From NCBI GenBank assembly GCA_964345765.1, contig CAYFSJ010000007.1, forward strand, positions 1-41,199: DNA of 41,199 bases. The letters are read 5' to 3'. This document shows positions 17,145 through 26,595 of the stretch, one piece after another; position 1 is the first letter of the stretch, and every line of letters starts with the position of its first letter. Position numbers and translations under genes: made by a program. The DNA comes from DUUI01 sp964345765 (lineage in GTDB: Bacteria; Bacillota_I; Bacilli_A; Erysipelotrichales; Erysipelotrichaceae). The notes under the pieces are model-generated. The model had not been told where the DNA came from, made no database searches, and saw nothing but the letters and a program-made list of their open reading frames with translations.

Positions 17145-18974
17145 ATGTCAAAACAAAAAATTATTAACCTTGCTGTAATAGCCCACGTTGATGCTGGGAA
17201 GTCGACTTTAGTCGATGCCTTCTTAAATCAATCTGGTATTTTTAGTGAGCACGAAACCAGAATTGACCAAGTCATGGACAGCAACGATTTAGAAAGAGAA
17301 CGCGGCATTACCATCTATTCTAAAAACTGCTCCATTCAGTATAAAGATATTAAAATCAATATTGTCGATACACCAGGCCATGCTGATTTTTCAAGTGAAG
17401 TCGAACGAATTATTCAAACAGTGGATACGGTTATCTTATTAGTCGATAGTGCTGAAGGTCCAATGCCACAAACACGCTTTGTCTTAAGAAAAGCGTTAGA
17501 ACAAGGTTTAAATCCAATCTTATTCATTAACAAAATTGATAAGAAAGATGCCAGAGTTCAAGAAGTAGTCGATTTAGTCTATGAGTTATTTATCGATTTA
17601 GAAGCTAATAATGATCAACTCGATTTCCCAATCCTTTATGGAGTCGCCAAAGAAGGGAAAGCCATGACTGATTTACAACAAGATAGCGATAATCTTGGTC
17701 CACTTTTTGAAACCATTGTCAATCATGTTAAACCCTATCCTGACTACGATGATAAACCACTTCAAATGCAAGTTTCATCGCTGGCTTATGATGATTATAT
17801 TGGTCGATTAGGAATTGGTCGCTTATTTAAAGGGACCATCAAAAAAGGTCAAAATGTTATTATGGTAGATAACCAACTGAATCAGTTTAAAGGGCAAATA
17901 TCCAATATCTACATCTATGAAGGTTTAAAGAGAAAACCAGTCGATATTGCTTATTCTGGAGATATTGTCTTAGTTAGTGGCTTAAGCAAGATTTCAATTG
18001 GAGATACTATTAATAGTCCTGATTATATCGAGGCTTTAGAACCAATCCATATTGAAGAACCAACATTATCCATGAACTTTATGGTTAACTCATCACCCTT
18101 TGCTGGTCAAAGTGGAAAATATGTGACTTCACGAAATATTAAAGAACGCCTAGAAAAAGAATTAGAAGTCAATGTTGGACTTAAAGTAGAAGAGACTAGT
18201 TCTACCGATACCTTTAAAGTTTCTGGACGAGGAGAGTTGCATCTAACAATATTAATTGAGAACATGAGAAGAGAAGGATACGAACTAGGTATCTCAAAAC
18301 CTCAAGTTATCTTTAAAAAAGATGAGAATGGGCAAGTATTAGAACCAATCGAAGAAGTTTTAATAGAAGTTCCTAACCAATATTCTGGATCTGTTATCTC
18401 TAAATTATCGATTAAAAAAGGTGAATTAGTTGAGATGGAAGAAAAAGGATCAATGACTCATATGAAATGGTTTGTTCCTACGAGAGGTTTACTAGGGTAT
18501 CGTTCTGAATTCATTAATGATACCCATGGAGAAGGCACTATCATTCGTCAGGTAAAGGGATTTGAACCACATAAAGGAACCATCGAACAAAGACAAGTCG
18601 GTTCCTTAATCTCAATCGCCACAGGTGAGGCCATGACTTATTCAATCTTTAATCTACAAGAAAGAGGAACCTTCTTTATAGGTCCTCAAACACCTGTCTA
18701 TGAAGGGATGATTGTTGGTCAATCAGCTCGAGACATAGACATGGAAGTTAATCCAACCAAGAACAAAAAAGCAACATCGGTTCGTTCAGCTGGAAATGAT
18801 GAAGCGATGCGCTTAGTCCCACATCGAGTCTTAACATTAGAATCTGCTCTAGAATTTATTACGGAGGATGAGCTAGTGGAAGTGACTCCTGATGCTCTAC
18901 GTTTAAGAAAGCGTTTCTTAAAATCAATTGATCGTAAACGTGCGAATAAAGGTGAGAAATTTGAAGAAAAATAG
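17145..18974 (+). CDS. typA: Ribosome-associated translational GTPase TypA/BipA
   Basis: 609 residues, standard length. G1 is AHVDAGKST (most TypA have DHGKTT, so this is a variant nearer to EF-G/TetM), G3 is DTPGHADF and G4 is NKID. EF-G-like domains follow, and the TypA-specific C-terminal domain contains PTRGLLGYRSEF and ends with RLRKRFLK. It acts on the ribosome in stress and assembly contexts. AAAGGAG lies 8 nt before the ATG. The tgt start lies inside its last codons. Confidence 0.95.
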   Translation: MSKQKIINLAVIAHVDAGKSTLVDAFLNQSGIFSEHETRIDQVMDSNDLERERGITIYSKNCSIQYKDIKINIVDTPGHADFSSEVERIIQTVDTVILLVDSAEGPMPQTRFVLRKALEQGLNPILFINKIDKKDARVQEVVDLVYELFIDLEANNDQLDFPILYGVAKEGKAMTDLQQDSDNLGPLFETIVNHVKPYPDYDDKPLQMQVSSLAYDDYIGRLGIGRLFKGTIKKGQNVIMVDNQLNQFKGQISNIYIYEGLKRKPVDIAYSGDIVLVSGLSKISIGDTINSPDYIEALEPIHIEEPTLSMNFMVNSSPFAGQSGKYVTSRNIKERLEKELEVNVGLKVEETSSTDTFKVSGRGELHLTILIENMRREGYELGISKPQVIFKKDENGQVLEPIEEVLIEVPNQYSGSVISKLSIKKGELVEMEEKGSMTHMKWFVPTRGLLGYRSEFINDTHGEGTIIRQVKGFEPHKGTIEQRQVGSLISIATGEAMTYSIFNLQERGTFFIGPQTPVYEGMIVGQSARDIDMEVNPTKNKKATSVRSAGNDEAMRLVPHRVLTLESALEFITEDELVEVTPDALRLRKRFLKSIDRKRANKGEKFEEK

Positions 18975-20109
18975 ACCTGTTCATTTAGAAATAACTCATA
19001 CATGTAAACAATCTGGTGCTCGTACTGGAATTTTACACACACCTCATGGAAGTGTCTTAACACCCATGTTTATGCCTGTTGGAACTTTAGCTACTGTTAA
19101 ATTTTTATCTCCAGCAGACATTAAAGCCATCGAATCAGGTGTTATTTTAAGTAATACCTATCATCTATGGTTAAGACCAGGTGATGAAGTTGTTAAAGCA
19201 GCAGGGGGTCTACATCAATTTATGAATGTCGACAATCCAATCTTAACCGATAGTGGTGGATTTCAAGTGTTTTCATTAGCACATATGAGAAAGATTGAAG
19301 AAGAGGGTGTTCATTTTAGAAGTCACTTAAATGGAGATAAACTTTTCTTATCACCAGAAAAATCCATACAAATTCAAAACAATCTGGGAGCAGACATCAT
19401 TATGTCTTTTGATGAATGTCCAGCTTATCCCGCTACTTATGAATACATGAAAGACTCTGTCGAAAGAACGCTTCGTTGGGCAAAACGAGGCCAAGAGGCT
19501 CATCAAAGGCCTCATGATCAATCACTCTTTGGGATTGTTCAAGGTGGAGACTTCCAAGATTTAAGAGAGCTATCAGCCAAGACTTTAGTTGAGATGGATT
19601 TCGATGGTTATTCAATTGGTGGAACCTCTGTTGGAGAGGATAAAGAAACAATGTATCGAATGGTCGATTATTCAATTGTTCATCTACCAAAAGACAAACC
19701 ACGTTACCTAATGGGGGTTGGTGCTGTCAATGATATCTTAGAATCTGTCAAACGTGGTGTTGATATGTTTGATTGTGTTTTACCAACCAGAATTGCTCGC
19801 CATGGCAGTGCTATGACTTCACAAGGTCGAGTCAATATCAAGAAGAAAGAATATGAATTTGACTTTAGTCCCCTTGATCCAGAGTGTGATTGTGAGACAT
19901 GTCAAAACCATACGAAAGCGTATCTAAGACATCTAATTAGATCCAATGAAGGTTTAGGAATGCGATTAATGAGTATTCATAATCTACGCTTTTTAATTCG
20001 ATTAACTCAAGAAATTAGACAAGCCATTAATGAGGATCGCTATCTTGATTATATGGAGGAAGCTTTCCATAAATATGATTTGTTTAAGAAAGATGCGAAA
20101 GGTTTCTAA
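18961..20109 (+). CDS. tgt: tRNA-guanine transglycosylase
   Basis: Exchanges G34 for preQ1 in GUN-anticodon tRNAs, the entry to queuosine. Seen: DSGGFQVFS (general acid Asp), FDECPAYPATYEYM, GVDMFDCVLPTR (nucleophile Asp) and the zinc site CDCETCQNHTKAYLRH. I propose TTG 18961, preceded by AGGTGAG, giving 382 residues that begin KKNRPVHLEITH; an upstream ATG at 18928 would add residues with no family similarity. It overlaps typA by 14 bp and queA by one base. Confidence 0.95.
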   Translation: MKKNRPVHLEITHTCKQSGARTGILHTPHGSVLTPMFMPVGTLATVKFLSPADIKAIESGVILSNTYHLWLRPGDEVVKAAGGLHQFMNVDNPILTDSGGFQVFSLAHMRKIEEEGVHFRSHLNGDKLFLSPEKSIQIQNNLGADIIMSFDECPAYPATYEYMKDSVERTLRWAKRGQEAHQRPHDQSLFGIVQGGDFQDLRELSAKTLVEMDFDGYSIGGTSVGEDKETMYRMVDYSIVHLPKDKPRYLMGVGAVNDILESVKRGVDMFDCVLPTRIARHGSAMTSQGRVNIKKKEYEFDFSPLDPECDCETCQNHTKAYLRHLIRSNEGLGMRLMSIHNLRFLIRLTQEIRQAINEDRYLDYMEEAFHKYDLFKKDAKGF

Positions 20110-21131
20110 TGAGAACTAAAGATTTTGATTTTAACTTACCACAAGAATTGATTGCTCAAACACCCTTAGACAATAGAAGTGAATCCCGCCTAATGGTCAT
20201 CGATAAACAAGAGAGATCCATTGAACATAAACATTTCTATGATATTTTAGAATATCTAAATCCTGGAGATGTTTTAGTAGTAAATAACACTAAAGTCATT
20301 CCTGCTCGCTTATTTGGTATTAAAGCTGAAACGGGTGCCCATGTAGAATGTCTAATTCTTAAAATGAATGGGGACATAATTGAATGCTTAGTTGGCAACG
20401 CAAAGAAAGTAAAAGTAGGAACTGAAATCATCTTTAAAGAAAATATCTTAAGTGCTATTTGTTTAGAAAGAAAAGAAGAAGGAATTATGGTCTTTAAGTT
20501 TATCTATGAGGGAATTCTGATGGAAAAACTAGATGAACTAGGTCATACACCACTTCCTCCTTATATCCATGAAAAACTAAAGGATAAAAACCGTTATCAA
20601 ACCGTCTATGCTAAGGTTGATGGTTCAGCAGCAGCACCTACGGCTGGTTTACACTTTACTCCAAACCTATTAGAGGAAGTCAAGAAGAAGGGAATTGACA
20701 TTGTTGAAGTAACTTTACATGTTGGCTTAGGAACCTTTAGGGCAGTTAAAGTAGAAGATGTCAACAATCACACGATGCATACAGAAGATTATCAAATGAC
20801 TGTTGAGGCAGCGCAGAAATTAAATCAAGCCAAAAAAGATCAAAGACGCATCATTTCGGTTGGTACCACTACAACGCGTGTTTTAGAAACTCAGATGATG
20901 CGCTATAATGAGTTTAAGCCAGAAGTCTCTAGCACTGATATCTTTATTTATCCTGGTTTTGAGTTTAAAGCCATTGATGCTTTAATTACTAATTTCCATT
21001 TACCACAATCAACATTATTAATGTTGGTCAGTGCTTTAGTTGATAAAGAATTTATATTAGAAACTTACCAACAAGCAGTCAATAAACAGTACCGATTCTT
21101 TAGCTTTGGGGATGCGATGTTAATCAAATGA
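20109..21131 (+). CDS. queA: S-adenosylmethionine:tRNA ribosyltransferase-isomerase QueA
   Basis: 340 residues. Builds epoxyqueuosine on tRNA from preQ1 and the ribose of SAM. Family marks: FDFNLPQELIAQTP at the start, VVNNTKVIPARL, APTAGLHFT, HVGLGTFR and the C-terminal FHLPQSTLLMLVSA. Coupled to tgt by TAATG and to queH by ATGA. It stops with TGA. Confidence 0.97.
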   Translation: MRTKDFDFNLPQELIAQTPLDNRSESRLMVIDKQERSIEHKHFYDILEYLNPGDVLVVNNTKVIPARLFGIKAETGAHVECLILKMNGDIIECLVGNAKKVKVGTEIIFKENILSAICLERKEEGIMVFKFIYEGILMEKLDELGHTPLPPYIHEKLKDKNRYQTVYAKVDGSAAAPTAGLHFTPNLLEEVKKKGIDIVEVTLHVGLGTFRAVKVEDVNNHTMHTEDYQMTVEAAQKLNQAKKDQRRIISVGTTTTRVLETQMMRYNEFKPEVSSTDIFIYPGFEFKAIDALITNFHLPQSTLLMLVSALVDKEFILETYQQAVNKQYRFFSFGDAMLIK

Positions 21132-21772
21132 AAATAAACTATCTTGAAATTTATGACAAACTCTTAGACAGTATTCAGGGAAAACCTAAACTGTGTTTAC
21201 AGGCCTGCTGCGCACCGTGTAGCAGTGCCGTTTTAGAGTTGTTAGCCAAGAAATTTGAGATAGTTTTATTCTTTAATGGCCATAATATCTTCCCCTATGC
21301 AGAATATGAGAAACGATTAAAAGAAGTTGTTCGATTAGTAGAGATCGCTAGAGAGGATTTTGGGGCAACCGTTGAGTTGGTTGTAATTAAACCAAAGATA
21401 GAAGAATACATGAAATCACTCGCCTTTGGTAAAGACCAAAGGGAGGGGGGCACACGTTGTGAAGCATGTTATGGCATGAGACTTAAAGAAACCTTGGACT
21501 TTGCTAGAGAAAACAAGATTCAATATGTCACAACCGTGATGACAATTTCAAGACAAAAATGTTCTCAGAAAATTAATGGCTCAGCTAAGACATTAATGCC
21601 ACACTATCCTGATTTAACGTATGTCTATTCTGATTTTAAAAAGAGACATGGCAATACAAGAAGTAGTGAATTATGTAAAGCGTATGATTTATATCAACAA
21701 CAATATTGTGGATGCTCGTATTCTTTAAAAGAAAAATATGAGCGTGATAAAAAGAAAAATCTGAATTCGTGA
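21128..21772 (+). CDS. queH: Epoxyqueuosine reductase QueH
   Basis: 214 residues, DUF208/QueH family: the oxygen-independent-lineage enzyme that reduces epoxyqueuosine to queuosine, replacing QueG. Cluster and redox cysteines: ACCAPCSS near residue 29, CEACYGMRL near residue 110 and YCGCSYSLKEKY near the C-terminus. With tgt and queA it gives the last three steps of queuosine formation. No preQ1 synthesis gene lies in the window, so the precursor comes from genes elsewhere or from uptake. Confidence 0.95.
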   Translation: MKINYLEIYDKLLDSIQGKPKLCLQACCAPCSSAVLELLAKKFEIVLFFNGHNIFPYAEYEKRLKEVVRLVEIAREDFGATVELVVIKPKIEEYMKSLAFGKDQREGGTRCEACYGMRLKETLDFARENKIQYVTTVMTISRQKCSQKINGSAKTLMPHYPDLTYVYSDFKKRHGNTRSSELCKAYDLYQQQYCGCSYSLKEKYERDKKKNLNS

Positions 21773-21796
21773 TAAACTATTGATGGAGGTAATTGC

Positions 21797-22612
21797 ATGA
21801 TAAAAACAGATTACAAATTAAATAACAATATCTTAATACCAAGCATTGGATTTGGGACTTGGCAAATTCCAGATGGGGATGAGGCCTATCAATCAACGCT
21901 TTGGGCCTTAGAAGCAGGGTATCGTCATATTGATACAGCTTATGTTTATCGCAACGAAAAATCCGTGGGTCAAGCCATTAAAGATAGTGGTATTGCTCGT
22001 GAGAATATTTTTGTGACTACTAAGCTAAGCGCAAACATTAAGAATGCGGATGAAGTAAGACCTTATTTTGAAGAATCACTTCAAAATTTAGGACTTGATT
22101 ATGTGGATTTATATTTGATTCATAATGCCCGTCCTTGGAATGATGCGAAAGAAGGCTACGATTACTTTGAAGAAAATGTCGCCATCTATGAAACAATGGA
22201 ACAACTCTATGAAGAAGGAAAGATTAGAAGTATTGGTGTCTCAAACTTCTTAGTTAAAGACTTAGAGAACTTATTAGAGAATACAATTGTGATTCCAGTA
22301 CTAAACCAAATTAAGTTTCATCCAGGTTATTTACAAGAAGATGTCGTAGAGTTTTGTCAATCCCATCAAATTCTTGTTGAAGCTTATAGTCCATTTCAAA
22401 CAGGTAAAATCTTTGGGAATGAAATCATTGCTGGTTTAGCCCGTAAATATCAAAAAACTGAAGCACAACTTATTTTAAGATGGATTCTTCAGTTAGGTCA
22501 TTTACCATTACCTAAATCGGTGACTCAGGAAAGAATTATTTCTAATTTAGATGTCTTAGACTTTAAAATTAGTGAAGAAGATATGAAACAGATAAATAAA
22601 ATGTCCCTCTAA
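21797..22612 (+). CDS. Aldo/keto reductase
   Basis: 271 residues, (beta/alpha)8 NAD(P)H-dependent carbonyl reductase. The catalytic tetrad is visible: Asp and Tyr in HIDTAYVYRNE, Lys in TTKL, His in YLIHN. The cofactor loop LPKSVTQERIISN is near the C-terminus. GGAGG lies 8 nt before the ATG, so it is translated independently of queH though only 24 bp away. Closest to the 2,5-diketo-gluconate/YtbE-like group; the natural substrate is unknown. Its stop codon lies in the loop of the terminator. Confidence 0.93.
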   Translation: MIKTDYKLNNNILIPSIGFGTWQIPDGDEAYQSTLWALEAGYRHIDTAYVYRNEKSVGQAIKDSGIARENIFVTTKLSANIKNADEVRPYFEESLQNLGLDYVDLYLIHNARPWNDAKEGYDYFEENVAIYETMEQLYEEGKIRSIGVSNFLVKDLENLLENTIVIPVLNQIKFHPGYLQEDVVEFCQSHQILVEAYSPFQTGKIFGNEIIAGLARKYQKTEAQLILRWILQLGHLPLPKSVTQERIISNLDVLDFKISEEDMKQINKMSL

Positions 22613-22627
22613 AGGACATTTTTTTCT
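22598..22627. terminator. Bidirectional terminator overlapping two stop codons
   Basis: Stem AAAATGTCC/GGACATTTT (22598-22606 with 22614-22622) plus a T run. The TAA of the aldo/keto reductase (22610-22612) and the stop of the opposing cyclophilin (22609-22611 on +) share bases inside the 7-nt loop. Confidence 0.88.
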
Positions 22628-23127
22628 ACTTCAATTGAATCAGTAATATTCGTTGTGACTTTGGTCATCACAATTTCTTGTTGAGGTCTATCTTGTAAAT
22701 TGGTTGGTTGATCAGCAATCCAATCAACGACTTCAATTCCTTTAATGACCTTACCAAAAGCAGCATACTGACCATCTAAATGGGGTGAATTTTGATGCAT
22801 GATAAAGAATTGAGAACCAGCAGAATTTGGATTCATTGATCGTGCCATAGAAATAACACCGCGCTCATGAATTAAAGTGTTATTAAAGCCATTAGAACTA
22901 AATTCTCCATGAATGCTATAACCTGGTCCACCCATTCCAGTACCTTGTGGATCTCCCCCTTGGATCATAAAGCCATTAATTACTCGATGAAAGATCGTAT
23001 TATCATAAAAGCCTTGTTGGACTAATGATAAAAAGTTATTAACGGTATTAGGGGCAACGTCTGGATAAAGTTCTAATTCAATGATTTGATCATTGTTAAT
23101 TTCAATTGTTACGATAGGTTTTGTCAT
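22609..23127 (-). CDS. Cyclophilin-type peptidyl-prolyl cis-trans isomerase
   Basis: 172 residues, cytoplasmic (no signal peptide). Catalytic-core marks: FHRVINGFMIQGGDP, GVISMARS, GSQFFIMH, LDGQYAAFGKVI. ATG 23127 is preferred because CAGGAGG lies 8 nt upstream; the in-frame ATG at 23157 would place the start inside the promoter. A short C-terminal tail (about 15 residues) follows the cyclophilin fold. It converges on the aldo/keto reductase with overlapping stop codons. Confidence 0.95.
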   Translation of the reverse strand: MTKPIVTIEINNDQIIELELYPDVAPNTVNNFLSLVQQGFYDNTIFHRVINGFMIQGGDPQGTGMGGPGYSIHGEFSSNGFNNTLIHERGVISMARSMNPNSAGSQFFIMHQNSPHLDGQYAAFGKVIKGIEVVDWIADQPTNLQDRPQQEIVMTKVTTNITDSIEVEKNVL

Positions 23128-23147
23128 AATTAATTTCCTCCTGTTAA

Positions 23148-23176
23148 AATATAACATTGACTAACAAACAGTTCAA
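23148..23176 (-). promoter_or_regulatory. Promoter of the cyclophilin gene
   Basis: On the minus strand: TTGAAC (23176-23171), a 17-bp spacer, then TATATT (23153-23148), preceded by TG in the extended position. Confidence 0.65.
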
Positions 23177-23219
23177 TCGTAATGCGTTAATCAATAATTC
23201 TCTAAATAAATTTAGTTAG

Positions 23220-23228
23220 TGGTATAAT
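23220..23228 (+). promoter_or_regulatory. Extended -10 promoter of the MFS-U32 operon
   Basis: TGGTATAAT at 23220-23228 with no clear -35; predicted start near 23235, ahead of ATG 23251. Confidence 0.6.
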
Positions 23229-23250
23229 AAGCAATGGATTGGACGGAATT

Positions 23251-24552
23251 ATGGAATTAATATACTTACTAACAGTTATCATAACCATAGGACTGGTTAT
23301 GTTTTTAATTAAAAGATACAACTTAACACGCTATCAAGTGATGATTTTCATCTTATTAGTCTTGTTTTGGAGCAGTGTCATTATTATTCGAGCGTATCGA
23401 AAGAGTTATGCTTATAATCCCACAGAATTAGGTGGTCTGGCCTTAGGCTCTGCTGCAGCTGCAGTCATTGCTTCTGGCTATGGCTTTATATCGATTTTTG
23501 CTCGATTTAGTATTTTCTATCTCTCAGATGTTTTTCATTCAAGAAAACTTTTAATTGGAATAGGCTTAGCTATCATCGGATTAACTTCCTATTGGGTTTT
23601 TGTTGATCCAAACTATACCTCATTATTAATGAGTTCTTTAGCCTTAGGAATTGGGGCGTCTATGCTCAGTTTATTTAATGTCTTCTTTGCTCAAACCTTT
23701 GATCCTAAGCAGGCAATGATGTCGGTCTCGATTTTATCGGTTGCGCCATTATTAGCAGAATTTATTATGTCTGCTTTTCAGGCAAACTATACGATTGTTT
23801 CTCAAGAGAACTATTCAATGCTATGGTTGTTATCCTTGGTCTTAGCAGTTGTATCAATAGTGTTCTTAGTGTTTGTTAAAGACAATAAACCACCAAATCG
23901 TGTGATGACTTCTTCTAGTCTTAAGAAAGTCTTATCAAATCGTAATATCTATTTCTTTGGTATTATCGCTATTTTAGTCTCAGTCATTAAGTTTGCGACA
24001 TCGGGCAGTAACTTAATTACTTATTTCCAATCGGATATTATTCAAATGAGCTCAGGAAAAGTAGCTTATAGTGATTTTGTGTTCTCTGTCTCTCAAATGA
24101 TTGCGGGTGTGCTAGCAGGCTTAACAATTAGTAAAAGAATTGGATTAAAGAGCACCTTATCGCTCGGTATTATTTTAGGTATTGTCTTTAATATTATCTT
24201 AATTTTTAGTACCAATACATGGCTCTTATTCTTTAGTAGTATTCTCTCTGGATTTGGCTATGGACTGACTTATAATTCTTTAATTGGCTTAACTCTTGAG
24301 AGTGTTGATGTTGATTTAAGAGAAATGAACATGGCAATTTTCCAAACCTTCTTTGCGATTGGAATTTTCTATGGTGATTATATCTATAAGATTATTCTTA
24401 ATTTCATTGGTGAAGTCTCTGAATTTCAAATGTATCAAAGTATTTTCTGGGTCATTCTGATTTTAAGTGTTCTATTATTAATGTTGACTTATTTTGGATT
24501 GATAATTAATGAAAGGGTAAATAAAGATGAGATTACTAGTACCGTATACTAA
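23251..24552 (+). CDS. MFS-type transporter
   Basis: About 433 residues with roughly 12 hydrophobic helices in two halves, separated by a charged cytoplasmic loop near residue 215 (VKDNKPPNRVMTSSSLKK). Helix 4 region contains GIGASMLSLFNVFFAQ, and the second half has GFGYGLTYNSLIG, both in keeping with the major facilitator fold. ATG 23251 follows GGACGG; a TTG at 23239 would add four residues. It overlaps the next gene by 26 bp. Substrate cannot be told. Confidence 0.8.
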   Translation: MELIYLLTVIITIGLVMFLIKRYNLTRYQVMIFILLVLFWSSVIIIRAYRKSYAYNPTELGGLALGSAAAAVIASGYGFISIFARFSIFYLSDVFHSRKLLIGIGLAIIGLTSYWVFVDPNYTSLLMSSLALGIGASMLSLFNVFFAQTFDPKQAMMSVSILSVAPLLAEFIMSAFQANYTIVSQENYSMLWLLSLVLAVVSIVFLVFVKDNKPPNRVMTSSSLKKVLSNRNIYFFGIIAILVSVIKFATSGSNLITYFQSDIIQMSSGKVAYSDFVFSVSQMIAGVLAGLTISKRIGLKSTLSLGIILGIVFNIILIFSTNTWLLFFSSILSGFGYGLTYNSLIGLTLESVDVDLREMNMAIFQTFFAIGIFYGDYIYKIILNFIGEVSEFQMYQSIFWVILILSVLLLMLTYFGLIINERVNKDEITSTVY

Positions 24553-25390
24553 TGACATTACTTTAATCGATAGTGATTATGATATTTTCTTAATTATTCA
24601 AAAAGGGCTGAATTCTCATTATCAACAAGAAACAGAGAATGTAAAAGAAACAATTGAGTTAATGCATCAAAAAGGGAAACTTGCCTTTGGTTGGATTAAT
24701 CGCTTCATCTTTGAACCTGAGATGGATAAGACAGTGCAGCATATCAATCAATTAATTGATGATGGTGTGGATGGCTTTATTGTCAATGACTTTGGTTTAT
24801 TGTTAAAGCTAAGAGAACTTAATTTTGATAAAGAAATCATTTTATCGACCGATACAACAATTACCAATCAATTAGAAGTTAATTTCTTAATCGAACAAGG
24901 CTTTGATAAAGTGATGAGTGCCCGTGAACTAACCTTAGAAGAACTCATTGAAATAGGAAGTCCACAATTGGTTGTTCCAATCTTTGGACATCAAATTATT
25001 TCGACGTCTCGTCGTCAACTTCTTAGCGCGTATGGAGATTTATTAAATCAACAGTATGAATCCAATCGTGTCTATCAGCTAAAAGAATCAACTCGACAAG
25101 ATCATTTTCTTTTAATTCAGGATGAAACAGGAACCCATATTTTTGATCAAAAAGTATTTGTTGGTTTTGAAGGTCTAAATAAACTGTTAGAAACCAAGAT
25201 TGATTCTTATTTTGTTGACCATTTTAATTTATCAACTGATTTACTCATATTCGTTGGAAAATTATTGGTTGAGATTAAAAATCAGACCATCACACCAAGC
25301 CAGGCACTAGATCTATTGATGGAGACTTATCCAGATTTAGAAACAACCAGTGCCTTATGGTATCTAAAGACAACCGAGAAAAAGGAATAA
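24527..25390 (+). CDS. U32 family protein, short partner (YrrN/TrhP1-like)
   Basis: 287 residues with a TIM-barrel-like U32 N-terminal pattern: LFAWINR-like phrase AFGWINRFIF, the VDGFIVNDFGLLLKL strand-helix, and ILSTDTTITN. It lacks the Cys cluster motif carried by its downstream neighbour. The short/long pair matches Bacillus YrrN-YrrO (TrhP1-TrhP2), which form 5-hydroxyuridine at tRNA position 34. GAAAGGG lies before the ATG; it overlaps the MFS gene by 26 bp and ends two bases before the long partner starts. Confidence 0.85.
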   Translation: MRLLVPYTNDITLIDSDYDIFLIIQKGLNSHYQQETENVKETIELMHQKGKLAFGWINRFIFEPEMDKTVQHINQLIDDGVDGFIVNDFGLLLKLRELNFDKEIILSTDTTITNQLEVNFLIEQGFDKVMSARELTLEELIEIGSPQLVVPIFGHQIISTSRRQLLSAYGDLLNQQYESNRVYQLKESTRQDHFLLIQDETGTHIFDQKVFVGFEGLNKLLETKIDSYFVDHFNLSTDLLIFVGKLLVEIKNQTITPSQALDLLMETYPDLETTSALWYLKTTEKKE

Positions 25391-25392
25391 GC

Positions 25393-26595
25393 ATGCATAA
25401 AATAGAATTATTAGCTCCAGCAGGAGATTTACATCGTTTAAAAACAGCAGTTAAATTTGGTGCAGATGCCGTTTATATTGGTGGCAAGCGTTTTTCGTTG
25501 CGCTCTAGAGCATCGAATTTTGATTTAGAAACCATCGAAGAGGCTGTAAAATTCGCTCATGAATATGGCTCTAAAGTGTTTGTTACCGTAAATATGATTC
25601 CACATGAGGAAGATTTAGAAGGATTAGATGAGTATCTAATTGCTTTAAATAAAATAGGGGTTGATGCCATCATTGTTGCTTCTGTGGCAATTTTGAAACG
25701 AGCAAAAACCTTAACGACTGGGATGGAAGTTCATATTTCCACGCAATACTCGATTACCAATTCAGCAACAATCGACTTCTACAAACAAAATGGAGCCGAT
25801 CGGGTCGTGTTGGCTAGAGAAAACTCCTTAGAAGAACTAGAAGCATTAATGAATAAATCATCATTACCAATAGAAGTCTTTATTCATGGAGGAATGTGTG
25901 TTAACTATTCAGGGCGCTGTACTTTAAGCAATTATATGACCTTAAGAGATGCCAATCGTGGGGGATGTGCACAATCCTGTCGTTGGAAGTATGAAATCAT
26001 TGAAGATGGAAACGTGATTAGTGATGATAAAACCTTATTTTCGATGAGTTCAAAAGATTTAAATGCGATTGATGTCTTAGACCAACTCATTGAATTAGGG
26101 GTTGCTTCCTTAAAGATTGAGGGAAGAATGAAGACAGAATATTATATAGCGACAGTGGTTAGTGCGTATCGACGCGCAATTGATGCTATAAAAAATAATG
26201 AAGATGTCCAACAAGCTTTAATTAGAGCAAAAGCAGAATTAAAATATGCTGAAAACAGAGAAACATTTAGTGGCTTTTATCAACAACAACCAACTGTTTT
26301 TGGTCATTTATATGGTATTAATGGTGCAGTTGTTAATCAAAACTTTATCGGGACGGTCTTAGACTATGACGCATCATCACAACTAGCAACAATCCAAGTT
26401 CGTAATCAATTTAGTGATGAAGAACAAATTGAAGTCTTTGGTCCTAAAACGAGCCCTGTTCCTTTCTATCCTACACAGATGAAAGATTCAGAAGGGAATG
26501 ATACAAAACGTTTTTATAAACCGATGGAAATTGTGACTTTACATATACCGTATCAGGTTGAAAAAGATGATTTTATTAGGAAGTTATTTGTATGA
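25393..26595 (+). CDS. U32 family tRNA hydroxylation protein, long partner (YrrO/TrhP2-like)
   Basis: 400 residues. Begins with the family hallmark IELLAPAGDLHRLKTA. Four conserved cysteines, expected to bind an iron-sulfur cluster, lie in GGMCVNYSGRC and GGCAQSCRWKYE near residues 165-205. A DUF3656-type collagenase tail segment (KIEGRMKTEYYIATVVSAYR) follows. Expected role: prephenate-dependent ho5U34 formation in tRNA; older annotations call it a peptidase or collagenase. ATG 25393 is preceded by AAAGGAA; the frame extends upstream to 25357 without family similarity. ATGA overlap with the next gene. Confidence 0.92.
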   Translation: MHKIELLAPAGDLHRLKTAVKFGADAVYIGGKRFSLRSRASNFDLETIEEAVKFAHEYGSKVFVTVNMIPHEEDLEGLDEYLIALNKIGVDAIIVASVAILKRAKTLTTGMEVHISTQYSITNSATIDFYKQNGADRVVLARENSLEELEALMNKSSLPIEVFIHGGMCVNYSGRCTLSNYMTLRDANRGGCAQSCRWKYEIIEDGNVISDDKTLFSMSSKDLNAIDVLDQLIELGVASLKIEGRMKTEYYIATVVSAYRRAIDAIKNNEDVQQALIRAKAELKYAENRETFSGFYQQQPTVFGHLYGINGAVVNQNFIGTVLDYDASSQLATIQVRNQFSDEEQIEVFGPKTSPVPFYPTQMKDSEGNDTKRFYKPMEIVTLHIPYQVEKDDFIRKLFV

